A stretch of DNA of 64,000 nt from Gordionus sp. m RMFG-2023 (Eukaryota > Nematomorpha > Gordioida > Chordodea > Parachordodidae). The stretch spans positions 3,536,509 to 3,600,508 of the forward strand of contig NC_088777.1 of NCBI RefSeq assembly GCF_954871325.1. The letters run 5' to 3'. The notes under the pieces are model-generated. The model was not told the origin of the DNA. It saw only the letters and a program-made list of their open reading frames with translations, and ran no database searches. Positions 50,771 through 61,457 of the stretch are shown here, piece after piece (position 1 is the stretch's first letter; each line of letters opens with the position of its first letter). A program made the translations under genes and the position numbers.

Positions 50771-51720
50771 TATTAGGCGGTTGTTGCCCATATTTGTATA
50801 TTTTTCTTATTGAGACATCCGAATCGTCTTCTTTATAATTGTAATTTGTTGCGTAAATCTTTTTTTTAACTTTACAACATACTGCGAAGTGGTTTGGTTT
50901 CCTACCTTTGCTGCACAATTTTCCGTAGGCGGGACAATTTCTAATAGCATGAAACCGATTACAGAAATAGCATGGTTTTCTCCAATTACTATTATTATTT
51001 GTATGGTAGTTATTATACCCGGGCACTAGTTCTCTTTTTACATATGCTTTATTTTCCTTTTGTTAGTGCCGTTTATCATTATCATTATTATTATACTGCC
51101 GATTATTTTTATCATGTTGATTTATCCGATTATTATTATCATATTTATACGGCTTTTTGATTTTATATACCATTTCAGCAGTATTATTTATTTCTAAGTC
51201 AGCTCGTTCCATCGCTAAAGCCAATTCTACCACTTTGTTTAAGCTAAACGGTTGGTCTTCATCTTTAGTATCTGGATATCTTAATCGTAGTTCTTTATCC
51301 AGTTGTGACATCTTTAGTCCGGCGATTAATTGATCTCGAATTCTCAGTTCTACATTGTCTTCAAATTCGCATCTTCGGGTTAGCTCCTTTATATTTTTTA
51401 AATAGCTCATTACGGATTTAGTAGGCCCGCGACTTAATCTAATGAAATCAATTCTTGATGCCAAAATAGTTCTTTCATCTTTATATAGTTGTTTTTCTAT
51501 TTTGCATATGTCAATCCAACCTACCTCCTCTATATTCCTAGGATAGAGTAATTTTTTGATATCAGTTATAATGTTTATTCCTACATAATCTATAAATAAT
51601 TTTTTTAAAGTGGCGTCAGTTTGAGGAATATTCACATTTAGTATATATTTGATATAATCAACGTAGTCCTCGATAGAACAATCTTCCTTTTTAAAGTCCT
51701 GGAGAATAATTTTATCCATA
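50740..51720 (-). pseudogene. gag region of the Gypsy fossil
   Basis: Parts: a helical capsid-like region, then a nucleocapsid end with two cysteine/histidine knuckles (CYFCNRFHAIRNC and a second). The double knuckle is typical of Mag-type Gypsy gag. Fossil copy. Confidence 0.75.
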
Positions 51721-51808
51721 ATTTCTAAATATATATAATTCTATATATTATTAAACTTGACCGAAGACCGAAAACCGCGCGACTTAGATTTTTTTTGTTT
51801 CGTCGCCA

Positions 51809-52010
51809 TTTTTTATAGTCAAAACAATAGATTCTTTATTATAAAATTGTTTCCTATATATATAGTATTTTATAATTATGTCATTTAACTTCCACTAATA
51901 TGCAATTACATTGACTTCCATAAGTTAATATTAAATGTAAGAAAGTTATAATAATATATAATTCAAATAGCGTAACCTTTTTAAATATATATAAACTTTC
52001 AAATATAACA
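51809..52010 (-). repeat. 5' LTR of the Gypsy fossil
   Basis: About 200 bp from TGTTATATTTGAA to the primer-binding site. It contains a TATATATT box and, further on, AATAAA, as expected for U3-R-U5. No flanking target duplication was confirmed. Confidence 0.7.
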
Positions 52011-52081
52011 AAAAGCGTTACCTAAGGCCGTATCTATAGAAAGAAAGAAATAAATCGCATGAGCTACGTTACAAATCACAT

Positions 52082-52360
52082 ATGGATTTTTCGTTTAATA
52101 AATTACAAAATTACCTACTAATGAGTAAGGGAAGAATAATCATTTATAAAAAGATTTCACATCGCAACCAGGGTGCAGGAGGGGAAATCGAATGGCACGA
52201 CTATGACGGTTATAAAAAAAATACTCAGAAGCATAAATCGTTATCACATGAGATTGTGCATATGGATATCTATGATAACATGTCTTTATTACAATCGTCA
52301 CAGGTTTATGTAACAATATCAGAGCCTTATGCCAAAAATAATATTGTTATGATTCTTTAA
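52082..52360 (+). CDS. Uncharacterised 92-codon open frame
   Basis: The frame starts ATGGATTTTTCG just outside the 5' LTR and reads polar, protein-like sequence (SHRNQGAGGEIEWHDYDGY, then HKSLSHEIVHMDIYD). About 60 percent of codons start with a purine, above the local background. No domain, signal peptide or membrane segment was recognised. It could be a small gene, an exon, or a remnant of another element. Nothing links it in phase with the plus-strand exon chain. Confidence 0.25.
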   Translation: MDFSFNKLQNYLLMSKGRIIIYKKISHRNQGAGGEIEWHDYDGYKKNTQKHKSLSHEIVHMDIYDNMSLLQSSQVYVTISEPYAKNNIVMIL

Positions 52361-52364
52361 AAGC

Positions 52365-53360
52365 ACGGTTATCAATTATTCCTTGTTGGAGGATTTATTG
52401 TTACAGGAGGAGTAAAACTTTTATATTTTATGTTTTTTCAAAAAATTTTATACTAATTTGGTTATATAATATATCGACGTTTGTACCCATTTTGAATATA
52501 AATTTTTTATATATTATTTATACAAATATATATATAAACACATTTATTAAATTTTCTATACATCTGTGGTCTGTTTGAAGACACTATAATTGTGATAATT
52601 ATTTGTGAAATAATAAATGCCAATCATATTCTTATTATTGTAATTATAGTTAAAAATAATTATATCATTATTTTTTTGTGTAAAGAAAAATTAACCTGAC
52701 TTTAAAGTTTCATTAGAATTTCTAATAATTTTCATTAAATTCCTATTATTTCTTTTATACTTTTAAGATTTTTGTAAATAAAGTATTTAAATATTATTTT
52801 TAAATATTACAGGTAATTTTAGAATATTTAATGATAAAATAAATATATATCATAAAATAACCTTACAATAAAATCGGTTTAACAATTAAAAACTTTTAAT
52901 ATTTAAAATTACATTTTGAACATATTTTAGAATTAAATTAAAATTTTTTTAAAAAAATTTCGAATCTATACAAATTATAACGCTATAATATGTCAATCAT
53001 ATATCTTAACGATTTCGCTTAAAATGTATGAAATAATAATGTCTGCCTTTTTAATATAACTCTATGTCGCCTGTCAATGAATCTGAACACTAAACTAAAA
53101 ATTCTAATAGATAGACTTAATCCAGAGCAGATTAAGTCATTTCAATTATCAAGTATAATTATAATTTATTCCTTTTATGGTTATTTTTAATATGTCATGT
53201 TTTTAGCAAGATTTTTTATAATTCAATTTGTAGAAATAATTTAATAAAGCAAATTATTTTGTAATAGAATTATTTTTTAGCATTTGTATTAAATAATGCT
53301 TCCTCAACATTCTGCTTATTTTTCTGATAATATTTTAAAATAAACATAAGATAAAAATAA
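52365..53360. other. AT-rich non-coding stretch
   Basis: No feature could be supported; probably the right end of the long intron. Confidence 0.45.
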
Positions 53361-53365
53361 ACAAG

Positions 53366-53533
53366 TACAAGGTATAGCCAAAAATACTGATGTAAAAAGT
53401 ATTGATATAAAATTGAAAGATGTTGACAATAATGATGTTGATTGCAAGATCACCAAAAGGTTGGATAGCTTTGAATTAAGTGTCAAAAATGATGATGAAG
53501 ATAATGTTACAAATAATTATAAAAATGACAAAG
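53366..53533 (+). CDS. Exon of the plus-strand FLYWCH gene (Asp/Asn/Lys-rich segment)
   Basis: The open island reads QGIAKNTDVKSIDIKLKD, then VDCKITKRLDSFELSVK and an acidic Asn-rich tail, closing at AAAG|GTATTT. It is phase 1 at the exit. Two possible acceptors (AACAAG at 53365 or CAAG at 53371) both give a phase-1 entry, so the start is uncertain by six bases. The pyrimidine tract is weak. The sequence is hydrophilic and probably disordered. Its phase fits the FLYWCH exon 1.6 kb downstream. Confidence 0.5.
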
Positions 53534-53795
53534 GTATTTTATATGCTAAATTATAATATTTCCTTAAACTACCATAATACTAAGTGAATTATTAATAATA
53601 TTTCATTTATTATAGATTATTTTTTCATATAAAGTCAATTTAAGGTTTTATTATAATAGAATACATTCATAGTTTATTCAAATTCAATAAGATAATAATT
53701 TATACATTTAAGACATAATAATTATTTTTTATAATATTACTTATATATTATATTCATAATCAAAGATTCTCAACAATATATATTATATTCATAAT

Positions 53796-53978
53796 TAGTG
53801 TAGTTAAATTACCTAACTTTAATCAACTATAAAACAGCGTAGCTATGTATTTATCCAATAATATTTGAATTAATCTTCAAGTTGAGACTCAACTTAGAGG
53901 CTTAATTCAATATTTTAGGCTAAAAGCTTGACTAAACTACAATAGAGATGATCACAGTTAGGTAATTTAACAACACTA
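53796..53978. repeat. Foldback MITE, family B
   Basis: It runs from TAGTGTAGTTAAATTACCTA to TAGGTAATTTAACAACACTA. Flanks TTCATAAT (53788-53795) and TTAATAAT (53979-53986) match at 7 of 8. A 29-bp direct repeat (ATCAAAGATTCTCAACAATA..) also occurs on both sides, from an older duplication. Confidence 0.8.
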
Positions 53979-54550
53979 TTAATAATCAAAGATTCTCAAC
54001 AATATATATTTTTATTTTATTAACAATAGGATGTAGATTTGTTTTTATTACTTATATATTCTTAATATTTATATAATATCCTTGGATAGAGGTAATCATT
54101 TGGATCTCTGGTATACGCTGTTATTTTTTTCTAAAGGTTTTATAATGATTGATTAGAATGGAAGGTCATCTCTTCAAAAATTCTTAAGGTGTTACTTAAA
54201 GGCCATCACCCACTTTATTGCAAGTATTCCTGTGAATGTCACCTTATCACAAAACAATCAACAATATTATTTTTCAAGCTATCAAGAAAGCTAAAATATT
54301 CACACTCAACTAAGTATCTTCAATAAAAAAGAATATGGTAGTTCCCTAATATCTTGGTCTAACAACTTACCTCTACACTTGTGTCAATTTATTGGTGAAA
54401 TCTAATGATTAACACCTTGCCCTGGTCTATGTTGAAAGTTGCCTTTCAATTATAAAAACTTTTAGGGAAAAAAATAACTAGTTACAAGAGATCCCAATGA
54501 ATGGCTTCACCTGTCATTATCTAACTTTTTAGCACCCAGTCCTCCATAGT

Positions 54551-54769
54551 AATGTTGTTAAACGGCTCATTTAGAGCCGATTTTTTAAAAAAAACTCAAT
54601 ACTTCATCCATAAAAATATTACTAAAGCCTGAAGATTTTGCTCATAGAAGGAACAAAGGTCTTTACATATATTTTCTAAATCTCAAGGCTTAGGTAATAT
54701 TTTTCTGGCTAAAATATTGAGTTAGTCGTTTTTAAAAATTGGCTTAAAACGAGCCATTTAACAACACTA
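54551..54769. repeat. Foldback MITE, family A
   Basis: It has TAATGTTGTTAAACGGCTC and inverted GAGCCATTTAACAACACTA ends, with long inverted arms. CTCCATAG is perfectly duplicated on both sides (54543-54550 and 54770-54777). It is intronic, 340 bp before the FLYWCH exon. Confidence 0.9.
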
Positions 54770-55108
54770 CTCCATAGTATGATCCTACTTTTGTTTTTAG
54801 AATTATTTACCAAATTCCTTTTCTTTTTTTTAACCATTTAAGAATTTTTTTAAAATAATTTACATAAGAATACAATATATTTTTTTTATAGAATATTTCT
54901 GATTTTATTTTAAATCAATCAACATATCTATGGTCAAAAAATAAATAAATTTTTGTTCATTATTAAATTTAGTTATTTCGACAAATATAGACTCCTCGCT
55001 AAGTGCGAAAAGAAGTGTTGACGAAATTTTAGCAATGCCCGGTAAAAATTTTTTTGAAAACATGAATATTTAATTCATAAAAAAATTGTTGTTTTTTTGC
55101 TTTCCCAG

Positions 55109-55312
55109 ACAGCATTCCATCCAAGCACAGTTCTAGTCTCAAAACGACATTCAATGGCTTCAATTACCTGAAATACAGTTACAAAGGTGGCGCTACTTAT
55201 TACAAGTGTTGCAGTAAAAAATGCCCGGGAAGAGGGATATTGGTTGGCGATTATTTCACGCCTACCCATGATCACAGAGCCATTTGTAAAGCGACAAACG
55301 GTTCCCCCAAGA
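55109..55312 (+). CDS. FLYWCH-type zinc-finger exon
   Basis: After a strong acceptor (GTTTTTTTGCTTTCCCAG) the exon reads FNGFNYLKYSYKGGATYYKC, then CSKKCPGRGILV and THDHRAIC. This is the FLYWCH pattern: a hydrophobic F.GF.Y strand, YYKC with C-x4-C, and a final H-x-H (HDH) as zinc ligands. FLYWCH fingers belong to the WRKY-GCM group and bind DNA in nuclear regulators such as Mod(mdg4) variants. The exon is phase 1 at both ends if the AAGA|GTAATA donor is used; otherwise it runs to TAG at 55345-55347 and would be an alternative 3' end. The overlapping minus-strand frame is a shadow. Confidence 0.8.
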
Positions 55313-55660
55313 GTAATATAAATAATAAATATGAAACCATGATTTAGCGTTCCGTAATTTGATGTTTAAAATTTAAAATAAAGGTGCTAACCTAAAAAAA
55401 ACAAAATATACTTTATAACCCTAGTTTTGATTTACGAATTCCAAAGTCTGTATGATTCAGGTTCGGTCAGGCATTGGAGGACTGCCAGAATCTTAGTTGG
55501 AACAGTAAGAATAACTTAGGGAATATCAAATAAAGAAAAAACTTATTTTTGTTTCCATTTTATAATAATATCTCATGCATAAAGGAATATATATTGCAAC
55601 TTAATTTTTTTTATACATATTTACCCCCACTTCCTCCCCCCCTATAAATTATAGCGTCAG

Positions 55661-55738
55661 CATCTGTTACAAGATCGGCGGATGAATACAACTATTTCCG
55701 GAATATTCGACTTAGAAAACGAGTTTCACAATTATTAG
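55661..55738 (+). CDS. Exon of the plus-strand FLYWCH gene (basic segment)
   Basis: A pyrimidine-rich tract (CCCCCACTTCCTCCCCCCC) and GCGTCAG acceptor open a 78-bp exon closing at TTAG|GTAAAA. It reads SVTRSADEYNYFRNIRLR, then KRVSQLL. Phase 1 at both ends. The RLRKR run is basic and could be a nuclear-localisation or DNA-contact segment (inference). Spacing to the FLYWCH exon is 350 bp. Confidence 0.6.
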   Translation, partial: HLLQDRRMNTTISGIFDLENEFHNY

Positions 55739-55744
55739 GTAAAA

Positions 55745-57350
55745 CTTTTTCTAAAACCACTTTACTATAAAACTCAATGGATACACATAGTTTTCATAAT
55801 GCAAATACTTTGTATTTAATATTTATATGAATATTTAAGTAAGTATTTAGAATAAAAAACATTTGTTTTGAATACAGACACCTTATATTTATTAATTTTT
55901 GACGATATTTTGGAAAACAAAAAATTTGCATCCAAAATTGCCAAATTTACATTTTTAGAGGGTGTTGACGTTTTTACAGAAACCGGGGGAAAATATTTTA
56001 TATAAACATAATAGCTTAATATCGAAATCCTTTTTTTATGCGATTACTAGATCTAGCTCATATTCAGGAAAACACTTGTATTTTAAGCTTTTAGGGTTGT
56101 GACAATGAAAATCCTTTAAATGTAAAATTTTGACATTTTGGATGGGATTTTTTTTGTCAAAATATCACCCCAAAATCAACAATATAAGTGAAATTAATTG
56201 AGCAATTTCACAATTATATTCACGATTATTACATAATTTTATGTGACATGCTACTATCTCCCACGATAAATATATATTACAGAAAACTAAAAGTATTTTA
56301 ATCTTTAATAAATATATGACACTTTTTGTATTTAAAATGCAAACACTAAACATCTAATTTATTCGAATAAATACAAAATGCTCTAAATTATCCCCAATAA
56401 ATACGAATACCAAATACTCTCTAAATTATTTTCTTTCTTTCTATCTTTCCTTCTTTCTTTTTTTCAGTATCTATATTTAATATTTTAACCACAAGTCTTT
56501 GCGATACTACTCAACTCTTGTACCCCATAGGACAGAATTATTTTTTTAAGTTGCCAAAACCTTATGCATGCATTTACATTCTTTAGAAAAAGAGAACAGA
56601 TATCCTTATTATTTAAAAGGACTGCAGTCTCAGCCCTATTTACATTTTATTTAGTCCATGAGAAGGGGGGGGGGGGGTTTTATGGGATTTTGTGAATCAA
56701 ATGTGGTTAAGTAAGGGGATATTGGTATTTTATCAAATAAAAAATTCTCTTATTTCTTTAATAACGATTTTGAATAACAGAAATATATATATGATGTATA
56801 AATAAATAGAGGTTAACTCAAACAAGCTCGATCCACAGTCTCAGTTAATGCCCATCAAGCAAGAATCGCCAATTCGAAATGGTTTGTTGAATATAAAAAT
56901 ATTTTTTTTGAAAAAAAGATAAATTTGATTATATAACTAAAAAAATATTATACTAATAAATAAATCTAAATATTTTTATTTTATCAAAATTAAACATATG
57001 AACTATCAGAAAGATTAAATCTTAGGGCTTTTACCCAAAATTGCAAAAGATCCAAGAAATATGGTAAATAAATATATAAAAAAATATTATGTTTATTAAT
57101 TAAATAACGGAGAGCTGTTTTTCAGGCTAGTTTGTTCCCGAAAATAACAATTTCGTGTTTTAGAGTATAAAACAAGTTTGACTCAGCTCCGATCCACCTT
57201 TCTATGAACCAGAATTGGTCAATTTGGCTTCCGCTTCTCGTTGAACATTTTAATAAATAACCCTTAGCCACATTGTAATCAAGTCAATGCTAACCATCTT
57301 GACTTGACTCGTATCTTTTTTTTCTCTCGTTTCTCCACTTCTTCCAAAAT
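55745..57350. other. Intronic AT-rich sequence
   Basis: It holds a T/C-rich tract ending TTTTTTTCAG at 56465, followed by an open frame (SIFNILTTSLCDTTQ) without a clear donor; this is a possible but unproven alternative exon. A G13 run lies near 56666. Confidence 0.4.
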
Positions 57351-57354
57351 TACC

Positions 57355-57467
57355 AGAGGTGATAAAAAGATACTATTAGAATGTTTCTAGATAATACCGA
57401 TACTTTTATAAAAAATATATTTAAGTTAAAGAAACGGTATATCTAGATATTTTATTTTAACAACTCG
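57355..57467. repeat. Foldback MITE, family C (worn copy)
   Basis: The interior has TTTCTAGATAATACCGATAC and GGTATATCTAGATATTTTAT as inverted partners, ending TTTTAACAACTC as at 38181. The left tip is degenerate. It is intronic, just before the exon at 57521. Confidence 0.55.
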
Positions 57468-57520
57468 TTTTGTCTAAAAAAAAATAATAGAATTTTAATT
57501 TCAAAAAAACATTTTTCCAG

Positions 57521-57589
57521 AAGCGTTCAAAGACTTTGTGATTAATGAAGAAGAGGACGAAGTGGGGGTTGACGATGATGACAGTCCTG
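57521..57589 (+). CDS. Exon of the plus-strand FLYWCH gene (acidic segment)
   Basis: A 69-bp exon lies between ACATTTTTCCAG and CCTG|GTATGC, phase 1 at both ends. It reads AFKDFVINEEEDEVGVDDDD then SP. The strongly acidic run could be a transactivation or histone-contact segment; this is inference. Clean splice signals and symmetric phase support it. Confidence 0.65.
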
Positions 57590-57654
57590 GTATGCATTTA
57601 AATAAGCTTGTTCCTAGTAATTTTGTCTTAATTTTGGCCGCTCCATAAACTGCT

Positions 57655-57800
57655 TAGTTTAGTTTTTTTGCCCTTAAAGAATTCTCCCCCAATCTTCAAG
57701 TTGGTGTTAAATTTAGAAGGTTTATTATCATTACTTTTTTTAAGGCTGAAAGTTTAGCTAAGCCTGTTTAGACTTGGCCTAATTTTGGTAATTTAACAAT
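57655..57800. repeat. Foldback MITE, family B (degenerate copy)
   Basis: It has TAGTTTAG.. at the left, AATCTTCAAGTTGG in the middle as in the copy at 53796, and GGTAATTTAACAAT at the right. Heavily worn. Confidence 0.4.
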
Positions 57801-57809
57801 ATATATGTC

Positions 57810-58465
57810 TATGTCTATTATCTTCTCATTTATTTCTTTCCATATTTCCTTTCTTTTAAGTTCTCTCTTTTCTTTCTATTTTACGGGATGGTTACAGAAT
57901 GCGATTTAAACACTTTTTATCTTTCAATCTAAGCTTTATTTATGTATTGCAAGAAAAATTATACTACTGCTTACTTACTAAAGAACAAACGGATGTAAAG
58001 ATCCTAATATCCAGGTTTGAATCCGAGAGTTGTCCAAACTAAAAAAAAACTCCCCAATTGTGATTTTGTAAGTAACATTGATCCCCATCCATTACCCTAC
58101 CACTTTAGGTTTCGGATAAGTTAAATCAGAAGTTTGATCGTTCGGGTATTGCTGCCGTACCTTTGAAATGTTTCCATATGCTCCACCCCTCCCCGATCTC
58201 CCGTTTTCTGAGAAAAAAAACTTTGAAAGGTCTTAATGTTTGATGCACTATTACAAGATGATTTTGCTAACATTGGGATTCGCGATGAGTAATCATTTGA
58301 GGAAATGAGAGAAAGGTTCCTATCCCATGGGAAATTGCTAGGGATTTTGGGTAGGTCACGTAACCGCTTATCGACTCGAGTTAATTTAGACCGAGACTAA
58401 TCGTAGGAGCGGTAGTAATAGTGAGTGCCAGAGCTACGATAATATAAATTTTTATACCCATATAT
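57810..58465. other. Intronic sequence
   Basis: No feature could be supported. A minus-strand hydrophobic frame (58381-58608) overlaps the next exon and is taken as a shadow. Confidence 0.4.
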
Positions 58466-58472
58466 TTGATAG

Positions 58473-58571
58473 ATTTCCTCGGGGATACTGGAGACTTCCT
58501 GCGCAAGAGAGGCCGTAAATATATGAAGCCATTCATACGAAGGATTAATTCAGTGACAGAGGACAAGACTG
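58473..58571 (+). CDS. Exon of the plus-strand FLYWCH gene (basic segment)
   Basis: A 99-bp exon lies between ATATTTGATAG and ACTG|GTTTGT, phase 1 at both ends. It reads FLGDTGDFLRKRGRKYMKPF, then IRRINSVTEDKT. The RKRGRK run is a candidate monopartite nuclear-localisation signal. GC content is higher than in the flanks. No domain recognised. Confidence 0.6.
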
Positions 58572-58689
58572 GTTTGTTTTTTAAAAACATTAGAAAAAAA
58601 AATATCAAAATTTTGCCTTTACTTAAAATGGACCAAAATCGTCAATTGACGCTTTTCTATATAATTAATGTCATTTTTTGAAATTTTCA

Positions 58690-59600
58690 TATCTAAATTT
58701 GCAAATTTTAACTTAAGATATGGCAGTGATCTGAGGTACCATTCGCATGATCCGGCCTTGGTATATTAAAAAAATATTAAAATATGGCATTGCTGCATAC
58801 TTGGGCTTAGAGCCGGGCCTGTAGGTTACAAAGGAGTTTTATCGAATTCAAAAAATAAAAATCATCCTCATTTGGCTTCCATACATTACCAATATGATAG
58901 GTAATATAACTTTTTATCTCGAATTTCCCAAACAGGTTTTCTACTTTTGGACAACTCATTATTAGTTAGATTTTTTTTTTAGGATAGGTTTCTTGACAAT
59001 TGTAACACTTAATAGCTCGGTTTATGTTACTTGAACCATTTTGTTACATTGTTGTTCTGATTTTATTACCTCGTATTTTTTTTTATATTATAAATCTTAT
59101 CCTCACCAAACTTCATTTAATGAACACATCTGTACGAATTTTATTTCTAGAATATTATTTTCAAAAATATTTTTTGGTAGATTATCTCAGGAATTTATTG
59201 AAAACTAAAATTATATTGTTTTTCTTTATTATTTTTTTTTGAAATAAAAATTTTGATTTAAAAATGGTGACGTTAATTAGTGGAAATTATAATTATAGAG
59301 GCACGTGCTAGAGAAAATCCTTTAACAAATAAGTGTTTTTACTTTATAACAGTTTCTTTCTAATTTGAACTGCTATTATCTTGAAGAAATACCCTCTCAA
59401 GGTCAAAGTTATAGTTTTACGACTAGAACTCGGGTAGGCCGTTTTTTTTAGCCGGCTAAAAAATTGGCTTAAGTGGCTAAATATGTAGTAGTTACCCGAT
59501 TATCTATGTACAAATTATGGGAAAAATGGGAAAATTATAATAATATAAGAGAATAAAAATTTAAAAAGTGTAAAATATTAGTAATCATGCTCTATATAAG
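58690..59600. other. Intronic AT-rich sequence
   Basis: Nothing could be supported; the frame at 59024-59242 is compositional and hydrophobic. Confidence 0.45.
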
Positions 59601-59609
59601 TTTAGACAG

Positions 59610-59779
59610 AAAATTAGTATGCCTGAATTCTCCAGAATTTCACTAATAGATGTCCCTACTTTTTTTTTGTTGTCATCTATGAACGAAGCCTTTAGGCTTG
59701 CATAATATTTTGTTTGGATAAAATGTTGAGCTAGCCGTCTTCAAAAATCGGTTCAAGTTGATCCGTTTCACTATGCTAG
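59610..59779. repeat. Foldback MITE, family A (degenerate copy)
   Basis: It keeps TTTCACTAATAGATGTCCC, TTTAGGCTTGCATAATATTT and GAGCTAGCCGTCTTC..AAATCGG blocks of family A. Both tips are worn. Confidence 0.5.
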
Positions 59780-60029
59780 ACCTTTTAGCGATCAAAATTT
59801 TGATTATCGTGAGTGGGAGCGTTAAGCCAAAAAATTTGAGCATCGTGCATAAATTAATTTAGGCACCCATAACCTCTGAAATGCGTCTATATTGAATATT
59901 GGAAGCAGCTGTAGACGACATTTTATGGTCTACCATATACTAAATGACATTTATCTTTTAATTTTAAATATTGTTTAAATATATATACAGTTTTCCAAGG
60001 CATCTTTAATCAACTAGCAGGACCATAAA

Positions 60030-60461
60030 ATGGCTGTTACAGCTGACCCTATAGTACCCTTAAGAATGCATCTTAATGAATGTGTTAAATTTAGCTTAGT
60101 TACTATATATCACATGCCTATGCCGACCAAATTTTTATTTACAAAAAAAACACATAATTTTATTTACAAAAAAGAAAATAAGATAGACCCATTTTCTTGG
60201 AAAAATCAAGTAGCCGTCCAAAAGGATTATATAACCAAAATCAGATCTATGATGAATAATGCCATGACGCAACAATTTTTGTCCTCACCGTCACCTTTTG
60301 ATAAAGATGAATCGAACGGGACAAATACCTCAAAAGCCGTTTACGTTCTCCCAAAACTGGAATGGAAGGATACCCGCAACAAAAACCCCCTAAGCGCTTT
60401 GGGCAGTATAGTTAACGGAGTTCCTATTAGGGGTAAAGATCATAATAATGGAATGTTATAA
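60030..60461 (+). CDS. Uncharacterised 143-codon open frame
   Basis: The frame starts at an ATG in ideal context (AAAATGG) and ends TAA. The second half looks strongly protein-like (NQVAVQKDYITKIRSMMNNA, later VYVLPKLEWKDTRNK and LSALGSIVNG). The first half is Lys/Phe-rich and less convincing. No domain recognised. It lies in the intron between exons at 58473 and 61251 and does not fit their phase. It could be a small intron-nested gene, a retrocopy, or an alternative exon entered through CTAGCAG at 60017. A tandem duplication (period 110) starts near its 3' end. Confidence 0.4.
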   Translation: MAVTADPIVPLRMHLNECVKFSLVTIYHMPMPTKFLFTKKTHNFIYKKENKIDPFSWKNQVAVQKDYITKIRSMMNNAMTQQFLSSPSPFDKDESNGTNTSKAVYVLPKLEWKDTRNKNPLSALGSIVNGVPIRGKDHNNGML

Positions 60462-60622
60462 CATTAGGTATACAATTTTCCTAATACTTTAGGTAATGCA
60501 TTGAGCTCTACGGAAAACATACTCTATTAGGGGTAAGGTCATAATAATAGAATGTTATAACATTAGGTATACTAGTTTCCTACTAGTTTCCTAATACTTT
60601 AGAAAATACATTGGGCTCTATA
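60424..60622 (+). repeat. 110-bp tandem duplication
   Basis: Two copies start CTATTAGGGGTAA (60424 and 60534) and share GAATGTTATAACATTAGGTA. Copy 1 covers the last codons of the 143-codon frame. Confidence 0.85.
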
Positions 60623-61250
60623 TTTGGGTGGGGGGGGGGTAAGGGGCAGCTATATTCTTGTTTCACTGCAACGATCTTAATTACTTAGGTTTATATTATT
60701 CCTATCTCCCAAATTTCGGTATGAAGTTTTTCTCCTAGCTACCATTTATTTTTCGACCCGCTTTCATCTGCCTTTTTTATTCACAACCATCTGCTACGTG
60801 TGCCGATAGGAACCATGCCCACTCCTTTAAATCATATAATAGATTCGTTAGAATACACCGTGCATGCATTTTGACAAATATTTTTGGGTCTAATTTTTCC
60901 TTTCCATATATGAGTTGGAAATTCGAAATATAAAAAAAGAGAACCTATAGCAATTTTTTGCCTTTATCAGGTTCGGTTTCGCCTAGATGATAAATTTTAG
61001 AACTCTGGGTTTACCAAAATTGTTTTGTTTTATGTTAAAGGGTACACAAGGAACGTTTTGTTTTAATATAAAACTATCGCCACGTGATTAACTAGGAAAA
61101 AGAAACATTAGTTTAAATAGTTTTATTTAATTCATTCTCTTGAACCCCCCCCCCCCATTTTTTCCCCTTCTCTATTAATACCTTAAATTATCTAATAATA
61201 ATAATTTTGCCTTCTAATCCATTATTATTATTGTTATGTTTTTATTTTAG

Positions 61251-61310
61251 ATAGTACAACCTTTTTCGGACCACCAGCTATATCCAATCCAGCTCCAACT
61301 GTACCGAGAG
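61251..61310 (+). CDS. Exon of the plus-strand FLYWCH gene (Pro-rich segment)
   Basis: A 60-bp exon after TTATGTTTTTATTTTAG closes at AGAG|GTTTTG, phase 1 at both ends. It reads STTFFGPPAISNPAPTVPR, a proline-rich linker without a known domain. Confidence 0.55.
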
Positions 61311-61457
61311 GTTTTGATATTTTTTAAAAAATATATATATATTCTAATTTAATTTTATATTATTATAATTATGCAACCCGTTATTTTTTTAAAAAAAATG
61401 CATTAGGTACATTTAATTCCCCCCCCCCTCTTCACCTCCTAGAATAAGTGTCAGAAT

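Larger units (their letters stand above)
46137..52010 (-). mobile_element. Gypsy/Ty3 (Mag-like) LTR retrotransposon fossil with two LTRs
   Basis: Minus-strand element with order 5' LTR, gag, protease, RT, RNase H, integrase, 3' LTR. Just inside the 5' LTR is TGGCGACGA (51800-51808), a plausible primer-binding site for a serine tRNA. GGGAAAGAAAATA beside the 3' LTR is a good polypurine tract. LTRs begin TGTTATATTTGAA and differ at roughly 5 percent of positions by eye, so the insertion is moderately old. A hAT copy (46553 to about 47940) is nested in the integrase region. Coding is broken in several places (at least five by eye). The clade guess comes from the gag zinc knuckles and pol tail. 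Confidence 0.85.

Noticed and set aside
55075-55275. Minus-strand 66-codon frame
   Set aside because: It overlaps the plus-strand FLYWCH exon, which has recognisable ligands and splice sites.
55447-55515. Possible small exon ending at GGAACA|GTAAGA
   Set aside because: A good donor but a weak acceptor, and its exit phase does not fit the neighbouring exons.
56466-56580. Open frame after a strong pyrimidine tract and CAG
   Set aside because: No donor, low-complexity composition, and no recognisable peptide; could be an alternative end but unsupported.
58005-58040. tRNA B-box-like GGTTTGAATCC
   Set aside because: No A box or cloverleaf could be folded around it.
58381-58608. Minus-strand frame with a hydrophobic C-terminus
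   Set aside because: No motif or splice context; the plus strand has a phase-consistent exon with clean borders.
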